From the NCBI RefSeq assembly GCF_032193805.1, contig NZ_JAVBIK010000001.1, positions 2,067,001 through 2,131,000 on the forward strand: a DNA stretch of 64,000 bases, in the 5' to 3' direction. This document shows, piece after piece, positions 46,926 to 55,341 of the stretch. The notes beneath the pieces are model-generated. The model ran no database searches. It was not told where the DNA came from and saw only the letters and a program-made list of their open reading frames with translations. This stretch comes from Rhodoferax potami (lineage in GTDB: Bacteria > Pseudomonadota > Gammaproteobacteria > Burkholderiales > Burkholderiaceae_C). Numbering within the stretch: position 1 is the stretch's first letter; each line of letters opens with the position of its first letter. The position numbers and the translations under genes were made by a program.

Positions 46926-48738
46926 TTGTTGCCTGATGCTGCTGCCACTCTGGGTGTCGGCAGCTGCAGTGGATGTGCGAGCGCCGGGTTCCGGCAGCGT
47001 GGACCCGGGCCCGGTGGTGGCGGTGCTCGAAGACGTGTCGGGCGCGTTCACCCTGGCCGAGGTGTTGGCCGCAGATCGCGCGGGTGGTTTTGAGAAAGGG
47101 GCCGAGGTTGCCAAAGGCCTCTCGCTCGGCTACAGCCGCTCGGCGTTTTGGTTGCGCTTGGCAATCCGCAACCCCGAGCTGCGGCCCATAGAGCAGTTGC
47201 TGGAGGTGAGCAATGCGCGCATTTCCAGCGTGTCGCTGTATGTGCCTGATGCCTCGGGCAACTACAAGGCCATGGTGACCGGGGGTGACGCCCCCTTTGC
47301 CAACCGGCCGTACCCGCACCGCCACTTTGTGTTCCCGCTCACCTTGAGCCCGCAGTCCGAGCAGGTCGTGTACATGCGGGTGCAAAACAGCTCCTCGCTG
47401 ATCGTGCCCTTGCGCCTGTGGGAGCCCCACGATTTCGACATTGCCAGCCGCCCGGAGTACATGGTGCAGGGCTGGTATTTCGGCATGGCCAGCGCCATGG
47501 TGCTGTTCAACCTGTTGCTGTGGCTCGCTATCCGGGACCGCATCTACATCTACTACGTGATCTTTGTGTTGGCCATGGCGGTGACCGTGGCCTCCAAGAC
47601 CGGCTTGGGCGCGCAATATCTGTGGCCGGCGAGCTTGGTGTGGGGCAATTTCTCGTTTTTTACGGCGATCTCTTTCACGCTGGCGGCGTTTTACCCGTTC
47701 ACCCGGCGCATGTTGGATACCCCGCGGACCATGCCCCGGGTCGACAGCGTCATGCAGCTGATGACGTGGGTGCATGTGCTGGCGCCCGTGGCTTATTGGT
47801 TTGCATTGCCGGTGGTGGCGCCGTATGGCACTGCGTTTTTCGGGTTCACCATTTTGTTTTACGGCGGGGTGGCGGTGTGGGGCTCCATCCGGCGGATGCG
47901 GGCGGCGTATTTCCAGCTGGGGGCGTTTAGTTTGCTGCTGGCCGGCACCCTGATGGCCGTGTTGCGCGCCTATGGCTGGATGCCCACCAATATCTTTACC
48001 GTAGACGGTTTGCAGCTGGGCTCGGTGTTTGAAATGCTGGTGCTGGCCTTGGCCCTTGCAGACCGCTTTAACGAAATGCGTCGCGAAAAAATGAGCGCCC
48101 AGAGCGAGCTGGTAGCCATTCAAGACCAGCTGGTCGACACCCTGCAGGCCTCTGAAAAAGAGCTGGCCTACCGCGTCGAAAAGCGCACCCGCCAGCTGCA
48201 AGCGGCCAATGCCCGCCTAGAGGCCCTGAGCATGGTGGATGGCCTGACCGGCATTGCCAACCGCCGCCACTTTGACCAGGTGCTGCACAAAGAGTGGGCG
48301 CGGCTGGAGCGGGTGAGCCAGCCCTTGGCGCTGGTGATGCTGGATGTGGACTGGTTCAAGCGCTACAACGACCACTTTGGCCACCAGGCCGGCGATGAGT
48401 GCCTGCGCGAGGTGGCCCTGGCGATCAGCGGTGTGAGCCGCGCCAGCGATTTGGTGGCCCGCTATGGCGGCGAGGAGTTTGTGATCATTGCCCCCGGCAA
48501 CGATGGCCCGCAGGCCCTGCAAATGGCCCAGCGCGCCTGCGACGCGGTGCGCGAGCTGGCCATGCTGCACCCACTGTCTGAAGAGGGCTTTGTGACCCTG
48601 AGCTGCGGGGTGGCATATACGGTGCCCGGCCCCGAGAGCAGCCCCGAGAACCTGCTGGGCAATGCAGACAACGCCCTCTACGAGGCCAAGGCCCAGGGCC
48701 GCAACCGGGTGGTTCTGGCCCAGCCCTCGGGTTGGTAG
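46876..48738 (+). CDS. 7TM-DISM diguanylate cyclase (GGDEF)
   Basis: A protein of about 620 residues. The signal peptide is MPLALISFARVAIKF followed by a hydrophobic stretch; a periplasmic 7TMR-DISM extracellular domain (about 40-190) and seven transmembrane helices (about 200-400) follow. A coiled coil leads to a GGDEF domain with YGGEEF (active GGEEF), DVDWFKRYND and the DGLTGIANRR start. It makes c-di-GMP in response to an extracellular, probably carbohydrate, signal. ATGs further upstream (46771, 46843) are possible, but the signal peptide favours 46876. That start lies in a repeat copy. Confidence 0.9.
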   Translation: MPLALISFARVAIKFIACCLMLLPLWVSAAAVDVRAPGSGSVDPGPVVAVLEDVSGAFTLAEVLAADRAGGFEKGAEVAKGLSLGYSRSAFWLRLAIRNPELRPIEQLLEVSNARISSVSLYVPDASGNYKAMVTGGDAPFANRPYPHRHFVFPLTLSPQSEQVVYMRVQNSSSLIVPLRLWEPHDFDIASRPEYMVQGWYFGMASAMVLFNLLLWLAIRDRIYIYYVIFVLAMAVTVASKTGLGAQYLWPASLVWGNFSFFTAISFTLAAFYPFTRRMLDTPRTMPRVDSVMQLMTWVHVLAPVAYWFALPVVAPYGTAFFGFTILFYGGVAVWGSIRRMRAAYFQLGAFSLLLAGTLMAVLRAYGWMPTNIFTVDGLQLGSVFEMLVLALALADRFNEMRREKMSAQSELVAIQDQLVDTLQASEKELAYRVEKRTRQLQAANARLEALSMVDGLTGIANRRHFDQVLHKEWARLERVSQPLALVMLDVDWFKRYNDHFGHQAGDECLREVALAISGVSRASDLVARYGGEEFVIIAPGNDGPQALQMAQRACDAVRELAMLHPLSEEGFVTLSCGVAYTVPGPESSPENLLGNADNALYEAKAQGRNRVVLAQPSGW

Positions 48739-48782
48739 CTGGTATTGAGGGGTGTTGTGTACAAGGCCCCCTCCACCAAGTG

Positions 48783-49091
48783 CTATGTAGTGCGAAACAC
48801 GTGATCCCACAGGCTGGTGCTCAAGCCGTAGTGGTGGGTGTGCCCGCGCTGGCGGTGCAGCTCGTGCATAGCCTGAAACGGGGGCAACCGGTGCAGCACA
48901 AAGCGGTGCAGGCCATACTCAATCAGGGTCCAGCCACCTAGCCCGCCCAGCGCCCAGGCCACGAGCTGCCACTGCAATGCGTGGGGCGCCGCAAGGCCCA
49001 AAAACGCCGCCAGCGCTGCCACGCACACGCCATACACCCCGAAGTCTGCAAAGTACGCGAAACGGCTCTGTTGGATCGAGAGGAGTGGCAT
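48783..49091 (-). CDS. Fatty acid hydroxylase-type membrane protein with internal deletion
   Basis: A 102-residue protein. Two membrane helices and IEYGLHRFVLHRLPPFQAMH (first His cluster) are fused directly to HTHHYGLSTSLWDHVFRT (the last His cluster and the typical C-terminal end of sterol desaturase/fatty acid hydroxylase enzymes). The middle of the family, with two more helices and a His box, is missing, so the gene looks internally deleted, in frame, and is likely inactive. AGGAGTGG... context precedes the ATG at MPLLSIQQ only weakly. Confidence 0.65.
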   Translation of the reverse strand: MPLLSIQQSRFAYFADFGVYGVCVAALAAFLGLAAPHALQWQLVAWALGGLGGWTLIEYGLHRFVLHRLPPFQAMHELHRQRGHTHHYGLSTSLWDHVFRTT

Positions 49092-49122
49092 AGGTGATTC
49101 TGGGGGTCTCCTGCCGCAGGCT

Positions 49123-49314
49123 TTATGAGCGCTTGATGGCTTTAGCGACACTTTCTTTGGCGTCGCCCACCGACGCACGCACCGCGCCTAGGTTCTTTTG
49201 CACGTTGCCTTTGACCTCGAGCGACTTGTTGCCCAAGGCTTTGCCCACGACCTCTTTGACCTTGCCCTTGGCTTCTTGTGTGCGCCCTTTAATTTGGTCT
49301 TTGTTGATACCCAT
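49123..49314 (-). CDS. CsbD-family stress protein
   Basis: A 63-residue hydrophilic protein beginning MGINKDQIKGRTQEAKGKVK, the CsbD signature of repeated K/G/E-rich helices. GGAGCGAGTC precedes the ATG. CsbD proteins are general stress-induced with unknown biochemical role. It lies 31 bp upstream of the truncated hydroxylase gene, on the same strand. Confidence 0.92.
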   Translation of the reverse strand: MGINKDQIKGRTQEAKGKVKEVVGKALGNKSLEVKGNVQKNLGAVRASVGDAKESVAKAIKRS

Positions 49315-49461
49315 GACTCGCTCCTGAAAAGGTGGTCCGGCTCATCACCGGCATGCAACAAAGGTTGCACAAGCTGCACCATAGGCGGGGCGTTGGGGAC
49401 CGTCGGTGCGCTGTCGTACCCGGGGCGAAAGCGCTGTTTATAACCATTGAGAATAAATGAG

Positions 49462-49489
49462 TTGACTTTTATTCCTGCGTGCATATAAT
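49462..49489 (+). promoter_or_regulatory. Strong sigma-70 promoter of the RNA-binding protein unit
   Basis: TTGACT (49462-49467), a 16-bp spacer and TATAAT (49484-49489). Initiation about 8 bp later would give a leader of about 180 nt before the first ORF at 49678, and over 500 nt before the RNA-binding protein gene. The 363 bp between the CsbD start and 49678 hold no supported gene apart from this promoter and leader. Confidence 0.8.
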
Positions 49490-49677
49490 TCGAGGTAGGA
49501 ATGCGGTGTACCTCCCAACACACCCCTGTTCCACGAGAACCACCACGAGATGTCTCCTGCCGTTGGTTCCCGGTTTATTCGACACCTGTCGACCGCGTTG
49601 ATCTGCAGAGCAGCAGCCAACCGAATCTCTTTTTGCTCAAGCCGGCCTTACAACGTGGCCCGCACCTCTCCCTTTAA

Positions 49678-49917
49678 ATGAATCAGAATTTCGAATCCGC
49701 TATCCCGATGGGCAACTACATTGTTTCGCCCGCAACGCAAGAAACCAGCGCCGGTCTGTTCCGTGCCTCCATCGCTGTCCAACGCAGCCAGAGCAAAGGC
49801 GCTTACTGCCGGGTCTTCAACTTCGACTGCGAGTTTGTCTCTCGCGAAGCCGCCCGCGTGTACGCCATTACCCAAGGCTGGCTTGAAACCGGCATTGCCA
49901 GCCCGCAAACCTGCTGA
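49678..49917 (+). CDS. Hypothetical protein preceding the RNA-binding protein
   Basis: A 79-residue protein of unknown function (MNQNFESAIPMGNYIVSPAT at the start; EFVSREAARVYAITQGWLET near the end). There is no signal peptide or membrane segment and no recognised domain. It is the first ORF after the strong promoter at 49462 and lies 111 bp upstream of the RRM gene in the same direction, so it is probably in its transcript. The ribosome site is weak. The coding call rests on length and composition. Confidence 0.6.
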   Translation: MNQNFESAIPMGNYIVSPATQETSAGLFRASIAVQRSQSKGAYCRVFNFDCEFVSREAARVYAITQGWLETGIASPQTC

Positions 49918-50028
49918 AGCAGGCCGGACGCACTCGACACACATCACCCTATTCCGCCGCCCGCAAAGGCTGCAAACCCGCGCACCCCGGCCACCCGGGC
50001 TGACAGCGCACTCACTGAAAGGCTCACC

Positions 50029-50325
50029 ATGAGCAGCAAAATTTACGTGGGCAACCTGCCCTACTCCGTCACCGATGACAGCTTGCAGAGCAATTTCGCC
50101 GAATTCGGCGAAGTGACCTCCGCCAAGGTCATGATGGACCGCGACACCGGCCGTTCCAAGGGCTTTGCCTTTGTGGAAATGAGCACTCCCGCATTTGCCC
50201 AAGCCGCCATTGACGGTTTGAACGGTCAATCCGTGGATGGCCGCTCCATTGTGGTCAACCTGGCTCGTCCGCGTGAAGACCGTGGTAGCTCTGACGGCTA
50301 CCGCGGCGGCCGTAGCAGCTACTAA
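50029..50325 (+). CDS. RRM-domain RNA-binding protein (cold-inducible type)
   Basis: A 98-residue single RRM protein. RNP2 is KIYVGNLPY and RNP1 is KGFAFVEM, both complete. The tail is Arg/Gly/Ser-rich (REDRGSSDGYRGGRSSY). Such proteins resemble cyanobacterial Rbp and act as RNA chaperones, often cold induced. GAAAGGCTCACC precedes the ATG. It ends at a strong terminator. Confidence 0.93.
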   Translation: MSSKIYVGNLPYSVTDDSLQSNFAEFGEVTSAKVMMDRDTGRSKGFAFVEMSTPAFAQAAIDGLNGQSVDGRSIVVNLARPREDRGSSDGYRGGRSSY

Positions 50326-50341
50326 GCGCTCATCGCCCACA

Positions 50342-50370
50342 AAAAAGCCGGCTCTGGTAGCCGGCTTTTT
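50342..50370 (+). terminator. Rho-independent terminator after the RNA-binding protein gene
   Basis: AAAAAGCCGGCT/AGCCGGCTTTTT forms a perfect 12-bp stem with a CTGGT loop and ends in a T run. Confidence 0.95.
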
Positions 50371-50446
50371 GCGTCTGGCGGGGGGTGTATTGATAGTTGA
50401 GCCGCCCCATTACTTGATGGTCACAAGCACCCGATAAACTGGGGGA

Positions 50447-51241
50447 ATGACATTTGAAACTTTGACGATAGACGGCGCGCCTGCAGTCCGGCTGCAGGGC
50501 CCGCACGGGGACTCGGTCACTGCGCTGCTGCGGGGTGGCCAGGTGATCTCGTGGATCGATGCAAGCGGCACCGAGCGCTTGTATTGCAGCCCGCTCTCGC
50601 CACTGGCCGGCCCGCAAGCCGTGCGGGGCGGGGTGCCGGTGATTTTTCCGCAATTCAGTGGGCGCGGCCCCCTGATGCGCCATGGCTTTGCCCGCACCCG
50701 CGACTGGGCTTTGGCCGACACACCGGCCGGCGCTGCGCACCCCACGCTGGTCATGCGCATGGAGCATTCCGCCGCAGAAACCGCGCTGTGGGCCCATGAC
50801 TGTGTGTGCACCCTGGCTGTGGCTTTGGAGGCGGCTGGCCTGCGCATCACGCTGGCCGTGCATAACACCGGCAGCAGTGCGTTGAGCTTTCATGCGGCAC
50901 TCCACACCTACCTCGAGGTGGGTGACGTCACCCAAGCCACGCTAACCGGCGTATTGCCGCAAGGCGAGGTCTTGTCGCTGGCCGAGCCGATTGACCATTT
51001 GTTTGAATCTGTGCCCGGCCCCTTTGCCCTGCGCAGCCCTGCCAGTGCCTTGGACATGGCCCACGAAGGCTTTACCGACGCTGTGGTCTGGAACCCCGGG
51101 CCGCAAGCCGTGATTGCCGATTTGCCCGCCGGAGGCTATGCCCGCTTTCTGTGTGTGGAGGCGGCCTCGGTGGGCGTGCCGGTGCAGCTGGCACCGGGCG
51201 CGCACTGGCAGGGTTGCCAGTACTTGGTCACCGCCGCGTAG
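50447..51241 (+). CDS. D-hexose-6-phosphate mutarotase
   Basis: A 264-residue aldose-1-epimerase-like protein of the YeaD family. RGGVPVIFPQFSGRGPLMRHGFAR is the typical substrate-site segment with conserved His, and HAALHTYLEVGDV carries a second His. VWNPGPQ and the C-terminal CVEAASVGVPVQLAPGAHW complete the signature. It interconverts alpha and beta glucose-6-phosphate and related anomers. The ATG follows GGGGGA. Confidence 0.92.
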   Translation: MTFETLTIDGAPAVRLQGPHGDSVTALLRGGQVISWIDASGTERLYCSPLSPLAGPQAVRGGVPVIFPQFSGRGPLMRHGFARTRDWALADTPAGAAHPTLVMRMEHSAAETALWAHDCVCTLAVALEAAGLRITLAVHNTGSSALSFHAALHTYLEVGDVTQATLTGVLPQGEVLSLAEPIDHLFESVPGPFALRSPASALDMAHEGFTDAVVWNPGPQAVIADLPAGGYARFLCVEAASVGVPVQLAPGAHWQGCQYLVTAA

Positions 51242-51307
51242 GGCTAAGCCCCGCTTTTTTACAATGCCGGCGCACACGGTGCCCGGCACCCTCTAACGGA
51301 AACCTCC

Positions 51308-51916
51308 ATGACCTCTCCAGAATCCACTACCAAGCGCGCCAAGTTGCGCCCCATTCCCAGTTTCATTTTTGCCAGCCGCTGGCTGCAGCTGCCGCTCTAC
51401 ATCGGGCTGATTGCGGCACAAGGCGTGTACGTCTTCCATTTCTGGCTGGAGTTGGTGCACTTGCTGGAGGCCGCTTTCGGCAGCCAGACCGCGCTGCAGG
51501 CGCTGGTGACCAGCATCGGCTACAAGTCAGATGTGCCGGTGCCCGCGCTGAACGAAACCATCATCATGCTGGTGGTGCTCGCGCTGATTGACGTGGTGAT
51601 GATCTCCAACCTGCTGATCATGGTGATCGTGGGCGGCTACGAGACCTTTGTGAGCCGTATGGACCTCGACGGTCACCCCGACCAACCTGAGTGGTTGAGC
51701 CATGTGAACGCGTCGGTGCTCAAGGTGAAGTTGGCTACCGCCATCATCGGTATCAGCTCTATCCACCTGCTCAAGACCTTTATCAACGCTGCCAACTACG
51801 ACGAAAAAGTGCTGATCGCCCAGACGGCGATTCACATCACTTTCTTGTTCTCGGCCATTGCGATTGCCTACACCGACAAGCTGCTCAACAGCAGCCACCA
51901 GAACACCAGCCACTAA
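51308..51916 (+). CDS. UPF0114/YqhA-family membrane protein (TIGR00645)
   Basis: A 202-residue protein with four hydrophobic helices. FIFASRWLQLPLYIGLIAAQ at the N-terminus and SNLLIMVIVGGYETFVSRMD are the family signatures. The function is unknown. It stands alone, 66 bp after the mutarotase gene. Confidence 0.88.
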   Translation: MTSPESTTKRAKLRPIPSFIFASRWLQLPLYIGLIAAQGVYVFHFWLELVHLLEAAFGSQTALQALVTSIGYKSDVPVPALNETIIMLVVLALIDVVMISNLLIMVIVGGYETFVSRMDLDGHPDQPEWLSHVNASVLKVKLATAIIGISSIHLLKTFINAANYDEKVLIAQTAIHITFLFSAIAIAYTDKLLNSSHQNTSH

Positions 51917-51974
51917 GGCGGGTTTGCCGCAGGCCACTAGGCTGTGGCCTGCCCTCAAGGCGCAGAATTTTTGG

Positions 51975-52030
51975 TCAAATAGGCCTCTAGCCCAAGTAAT
52001 TTCTGCGCACCTAGCTACTAAAAATATAGC
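51975..52030 (+). repeat. 56-bp dispersed repeat, copy f
   Basis: TCAAATAGGCCTCTAGCCCA, then TGCGCACCTAGCTACTAAAA and a terminal ATAGC. It lies between the YqhA-family gene and the ABC transporter operon, 29 bp before the ATPase start, so it would be in the operon leader or promoter. Confidence 0.8.
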
Positions 52031-52059
52031 AAAAGTAGCATCACAAGGGACGGTTTCTC

Positions 52060-53007
52060 ATGATTCAAGTTCGCGATCTGGTGTTCGACTACCTTGGCCA
52101 CCGGGCGCTGCACGGCGTGTCGGTCGATATTCCCAAGGGCACGGTGATTGCCTTGGTGGGCCCCAACGGGGCCGGCAAATCGACCCTGATGCGCTGCATG
52201 GCGGGGCTGGATACGCCGCTCTCGGGCAGCATCACCGTGGGCGGGGTCGATGTGCAAGAGCACCCGCGCGAGGTGCACACCAAGCTGGGCTATCTCTCAG
52301 ACTTTTTCGGGCTCTATCAGGAGCTCACGGTGCAGCAGTGCCTGAGCTACGCCGCGGCCGCCCAGGGGATTGCAGACAAGCACATTGCCAAGCGGGTGCA
52401 GGACGTGGCCCGCTTTTTGAACCTTACCGACAAGCTGCAAAGCCTAGCCAGCAACCTCTCGCGCGGGCAGCGCCAGCGGGTAGCGATCGGCCAGGCCATT
52501 GTGCACATGCCGCAGGTGCTGTTGCTCGACGAGCCCGCCAGCGGCCTGGACCCCGAAGCCCGGGCCGATTTGTCGGCCTTATTCCGCACCCTGCAGGCCA
52601 AGGGCATGACGCTGGTGGTGTCGAGCCACATCTTGAGTGAGCTCGACGAGTACTGCACCCATATCCTCTCGATCCGCGATGGTCGGGTCAGCCGCTTTGC
52701 CAGCCTGGCCGCTACCGCGACCGGCGCCGAAGGGGTGATCAAGACGCTGGTGCAGATTCAGTTGGCTGCGCCTGCACCGCAATTGGCGGGGCTGTTAGGC
52801 GATTACGAGGTGGCCCATCTGGATGTGCAAGGCCTGGCCCCCAGCACGGTGTACCTGCCCGCGGGCGACTTGGCCGCACGCGCCGTGCTGCTGGCGCGCC
52901 TGACCGCTGCCGGTGTAGCGGTGTGTGGCTTTCAGGAGGTGCGCACCACGCTGCAAGCCAGTTATGACCAGACCGGTGCAACCGGCCGCCCAGGAGAGTC
53001 CGCATGA
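52060..53007 (+). CDS. ABC transporter ATP-binding protein
   Basis: A 315-residue ATPase. Walker A GPNGAGKST, a Q-loop near YLSDFFGLYQEL, signature LSRGQRQR, Walker B VLLLDEPASGLDP and the switch His in SSHILSELDE are present. A C-terminal extension (about 225-315) is typical of exporters of the NatA/CcmA type. RBS AAGGGACG precedes the ATG. The stop overlaps the permease start by 4 bp. Confidence 0.93.
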   Translation: MIQVRDLVFDYLGHRALHGVSVDIPKGTVIALVGPNGAGKSTLMRCMAGLDTPLSGSITVGGVDVQEHPREVHTKLGYLSDFFGLYQELTVQQCLSYAAAAQGIADKHIAKRVQDVARFLNLTDKLQSLASNLSRGQRQRVAIGQAIVHMPQVLLLDEPASGLDPEARADLSALFRTLQAKGMTLVVSSHILSELDEYCTHILSIRDGRVSRFASLAATATGAEGVIKTLVQIQLAAPAPQLAGLLGDYEVAHLDVQGLAPSTVYLPAGDLAARAVLLARLTAAGVAVCGFQEVRTTLQASYDQTGATGRPGESA

Positions 53008-54374
53008 ACCCCGAATTCAAACGCAATCTCTGGCTGGAAATGTCGCCCAGCCGCTTGGCCATCATGCCCGGGGTGCTGGCCTTGATCGGTCTGTTGGTCT
53101 ATGTGTTGAACCCAGACGACCCGCAGCGCAGCTTGTTTGTGGCGTTCTCGGTGCTATTTGTCGGTTTGACCGTGGGTTGGGGCAGCCTGCTGGTGGTGTC
53201 GAGCATCAACAACGAGGTGAGCGAGCGCACCTGGGACCAGCAGCGCTTGAGTGCCCTGAGCCCGTGGAGCATGGCCTGGGGCAAGCTGTTTGGCAGCGCT
53301 GCCTACGCCTGGTATGGCGGCTTGCTGTGCGCGTTTGTAGCGGTGGTGGCGGCCTTGTCGGGGCCGGCGTTTTGGAGCCGTTGTGTCTGGCTGCTGGTGG
53401 GTGCCGTGGGCACGGTGGCGTTGCATGCGTGGTTGATGGCGAGTCGCTTGCACACCCTGGATATCCGCTCGGAAAAAGCCAGTGGCATGGCCGGCCGCCT
53501 GTTTGGTGTGTTTCTGGTGCTGCAAACCTTGCCGGTGATTTTCATGGTGCTGCGCGACCCGAGCTCGCCGGATCGCGAGGGTCTGGGCAGTTGGTGGGGT
53601 TGGGGCTTGCCCCTGTCCATTCAGTCGTTGTTGGTGGCCTTGCTGCTGTTGGCGCTGGGCTTGCTGGCGCTGTGGCGCAGCATGGGCAAGCAGCTGATGG
53701 TGCGCGGTGTGCCCTGGGCCTGGGCACTGGGGGTGTTGGGCCTGGGCTGGGTGATCGCCGGCTTCATGCCGACCCCCGGCTGGGGCGCGCCGCTGTGGAT
53801 GACGCTGGCGTGTACCGCGCTGGCATCCACCTACGGGGCGCTGTTCACCGAGTCCAACAACCGGCTCGTCTGGCAGGCGGTGCTCTACCACCGCGCGCAC
53901 AGCCCGGCACGCCGGGTCTGGCAGGCCCTGCCCCTGTGGCCGGTGAGTTGGGCGCTGGCCGCCGTGTGCCTGGTGGCCTATTCGCTCACCGGGGGTGCTG
54001 CCAGTGAGGCTGCCCGCGATGTGCCCGCGCTCGAGGGGTTGATGTGGATGGCCCTGCTGCACACCCTGCGGGACTGCGGCATCTACCACTTCTTTGCCTT
54101 GCGCAACACCAGCCGCAAGCCCACCGCTATGACGCTGCTCACGCTGTTTGTGCTGGGGGTGGTGCTGCCGGCCCTGGTGGCCAGCGCAGCGCCCGGCTTA
54201 GCGCCTTGGCTGGAGCCGTTTTTCGGTGCCAAAGCGCTGGCGATGGGAGAAGAGTCGCTCGGTGCGAGCGCCTGGCTCGGCATGGCCTTGCATCTCGTGG
54301 TGGTGGCAGGGCTGGTGGCTTGGCGCTGGTCGGCTGGCGCACCCGCTGCCCTGCGCAGCGCCCGGGCAGATTAA
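53004..54374 (+). CDS. ABC transporter permease
   Basis: A 456-residue membrane protein with about 10-12 hydrophobic segments, starting MNPEFKRNLWLEMSPSRLAI. The cytoplasmic segment ERTWDQQRLSALSPWSMAWG resembles ABC-2-type permeases. It is translationally coupled to the ATPase gene and is probably the only membrane partner. The exported substrate is unknown. It overlaps the end of the convergent cation-efflux gene by 4 bp. Confidence 0.85.
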   Translation: MNPEFKRNLWLEMSPSRLAIMPGVLALIGLLVYVLNPDDPQRSLFVAFSVLFVGLTVGWGSLLVVSSINNEVSERTWDQQRLSALSPWSMAWGKLFGSAAYAWYGGLLCAFVAVVAALSGPAFWSRCVWLLVGAVGTVALHAWLMASRLHTLDIRSEKASGMAGRLFGVFLVLQTLPVIFMVLRDPSSPDREGLGSWWGWGLPLSIQSLLVALLLLALGLLALWRSMGKQLMVRGVPWAWALGVLGLGWVIAGFMPTPGWGAPLWMTLACTALASTYGALFTESNNRLVWQAVLYHRAHSPARRVWQALPLWPVSWALAAVCLVAYSLTGGAASEAARDVPALEGLMWMALLHTLRDCGIYHFFALRNTSRKPTAMTLLTLFVLGVVLPALVASAAPGLAPWLEPFFGAKALAMGEESLGASAWLGMALHLVVVAGLVAWRWSAGAPAALRSARAD

Positions 54375-55306
54375 GGGCGAGCGTGGTCCGCGTCGGGCCG
54401 GTGCGCCGGATCGACGTGGGTCATTAAATTCAAGACCCGGTGGCGCTGGAGCACCGCTTGGCGGGCGGCTACGGCGATGTTGTGACCCTCTTCCACGGTG
54501 AGCTGTGCGTCCACCTCGATGTGGGCATCGGCCACCACCATGTCGCCCATCTTGCGGGTGCGCACATCGTGCACGCCTGATACGCCGGGCGTGGTCAGCA
54601 AGGTGGCGCGAATGGCTTGTACTTCGGCTTCATCAAGGCCGCGATCCATCAGGTCGTGCAGCGCGTCCCACGCAAAGCTCCAGCCCATTTTGCCGACCAT
54701 GAAGCCCACTATCAGGGCGGCAATCGGGTCCAGTAACGGGTAGCCGGCCATGCTGCCAAGAATGCCCAGGCTCACCACCAATGACGAGGCGGCGTCCGAC
54801 CGCGCGTGCCAGGCGTTCGCCACCAGCAGGCTGGATTTGACGGCCTTGGCGACGCGCAGCATGTAGCGGAACAAGAGCTCTTTGGTGGCGATGGCCCCCA
54901 ACGCCACCCACAAGGCCGTGGTGTGGGCCGGGGCAATGGTATCGGGCGACTCCAGCTTGCCCAGGGCCGACCAGACCATTCCGCCGCCTACTGCGAGCAG
55001 GATCAGGCCCAGGGCCAGTGACGCTGCGGTCTCAAACCGCTGGTGCCCGTAAGGGTGGTCGTCATCCGCGTCTTTTTTGGCATGGTGGCCGGCGAACAGC
55101 ACCACAAAGTCTGACACGAGGTCAGACAAGGAGTGAATGCCGTCCGCGATCAGCGCCTGCGATTTGGTGAGCGTGCCCACGATGATCTGGGCACTGGCCA
55201 GCACCACGTTCACCACCACGCTCACCCAGGTGCTACGGCTCGCAGCTGCCGCGCGTTCCGCGGCACTGTGGGGGGCGTGTTCGTCTTCTTGTTCGGTAAA
55301 TTGCAT
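54371..55306 (-). CDS. Cation diffusion facilitator (CDF) family transporter
   Basis: A 311-residue protein with six membrane helices. The metal-site motifs are ADGIHSLSDLVSDF (HxxxD in helix 2) and NAWHARSDAASS (HxxxD in helix 5). A His-rich loop (GHHAKKDADDDHPYGHQRFE) and the C-terminal cytoplasmic domain with MGDMVVADAHIEVD are typical of Zn/Fe/Mn:H+ antiporters. The DxxxD/HxxxD assignment does not settle which metal is exported. Confidence 0.92.
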   Translation of the reverse strand: MQFTEQEDEHAPHSAAERAAAASRSTWVSVVVNVVLASAQIIVGTLTKSQALIADGIHSLSDLVSDFVVLFAGHHAKKDADDDHPYGHQRFETAASLALGLILLAVGGGMVWSALGKLESPDTIAPAHTTALWVALGAIATKELLFRYMLRVAKAVKSSLLVANAWHARSDAASSLVVSLGILGSMAGYPLLDPIAALIVGFMVGKMGWSFAWDALHDLMDRGLDEAEVQAIRATLLTTPGVSGVHDVRTRKMGDMVVADAHIEVDAQLTVEEGHNIAVAARQAVLQRHRVLNLMTHVDPAHRPDADHARP

Positions 55307-55341
55307 GGTGCGCAGTGTGACCGGCCAAGATGACGGTGGCC

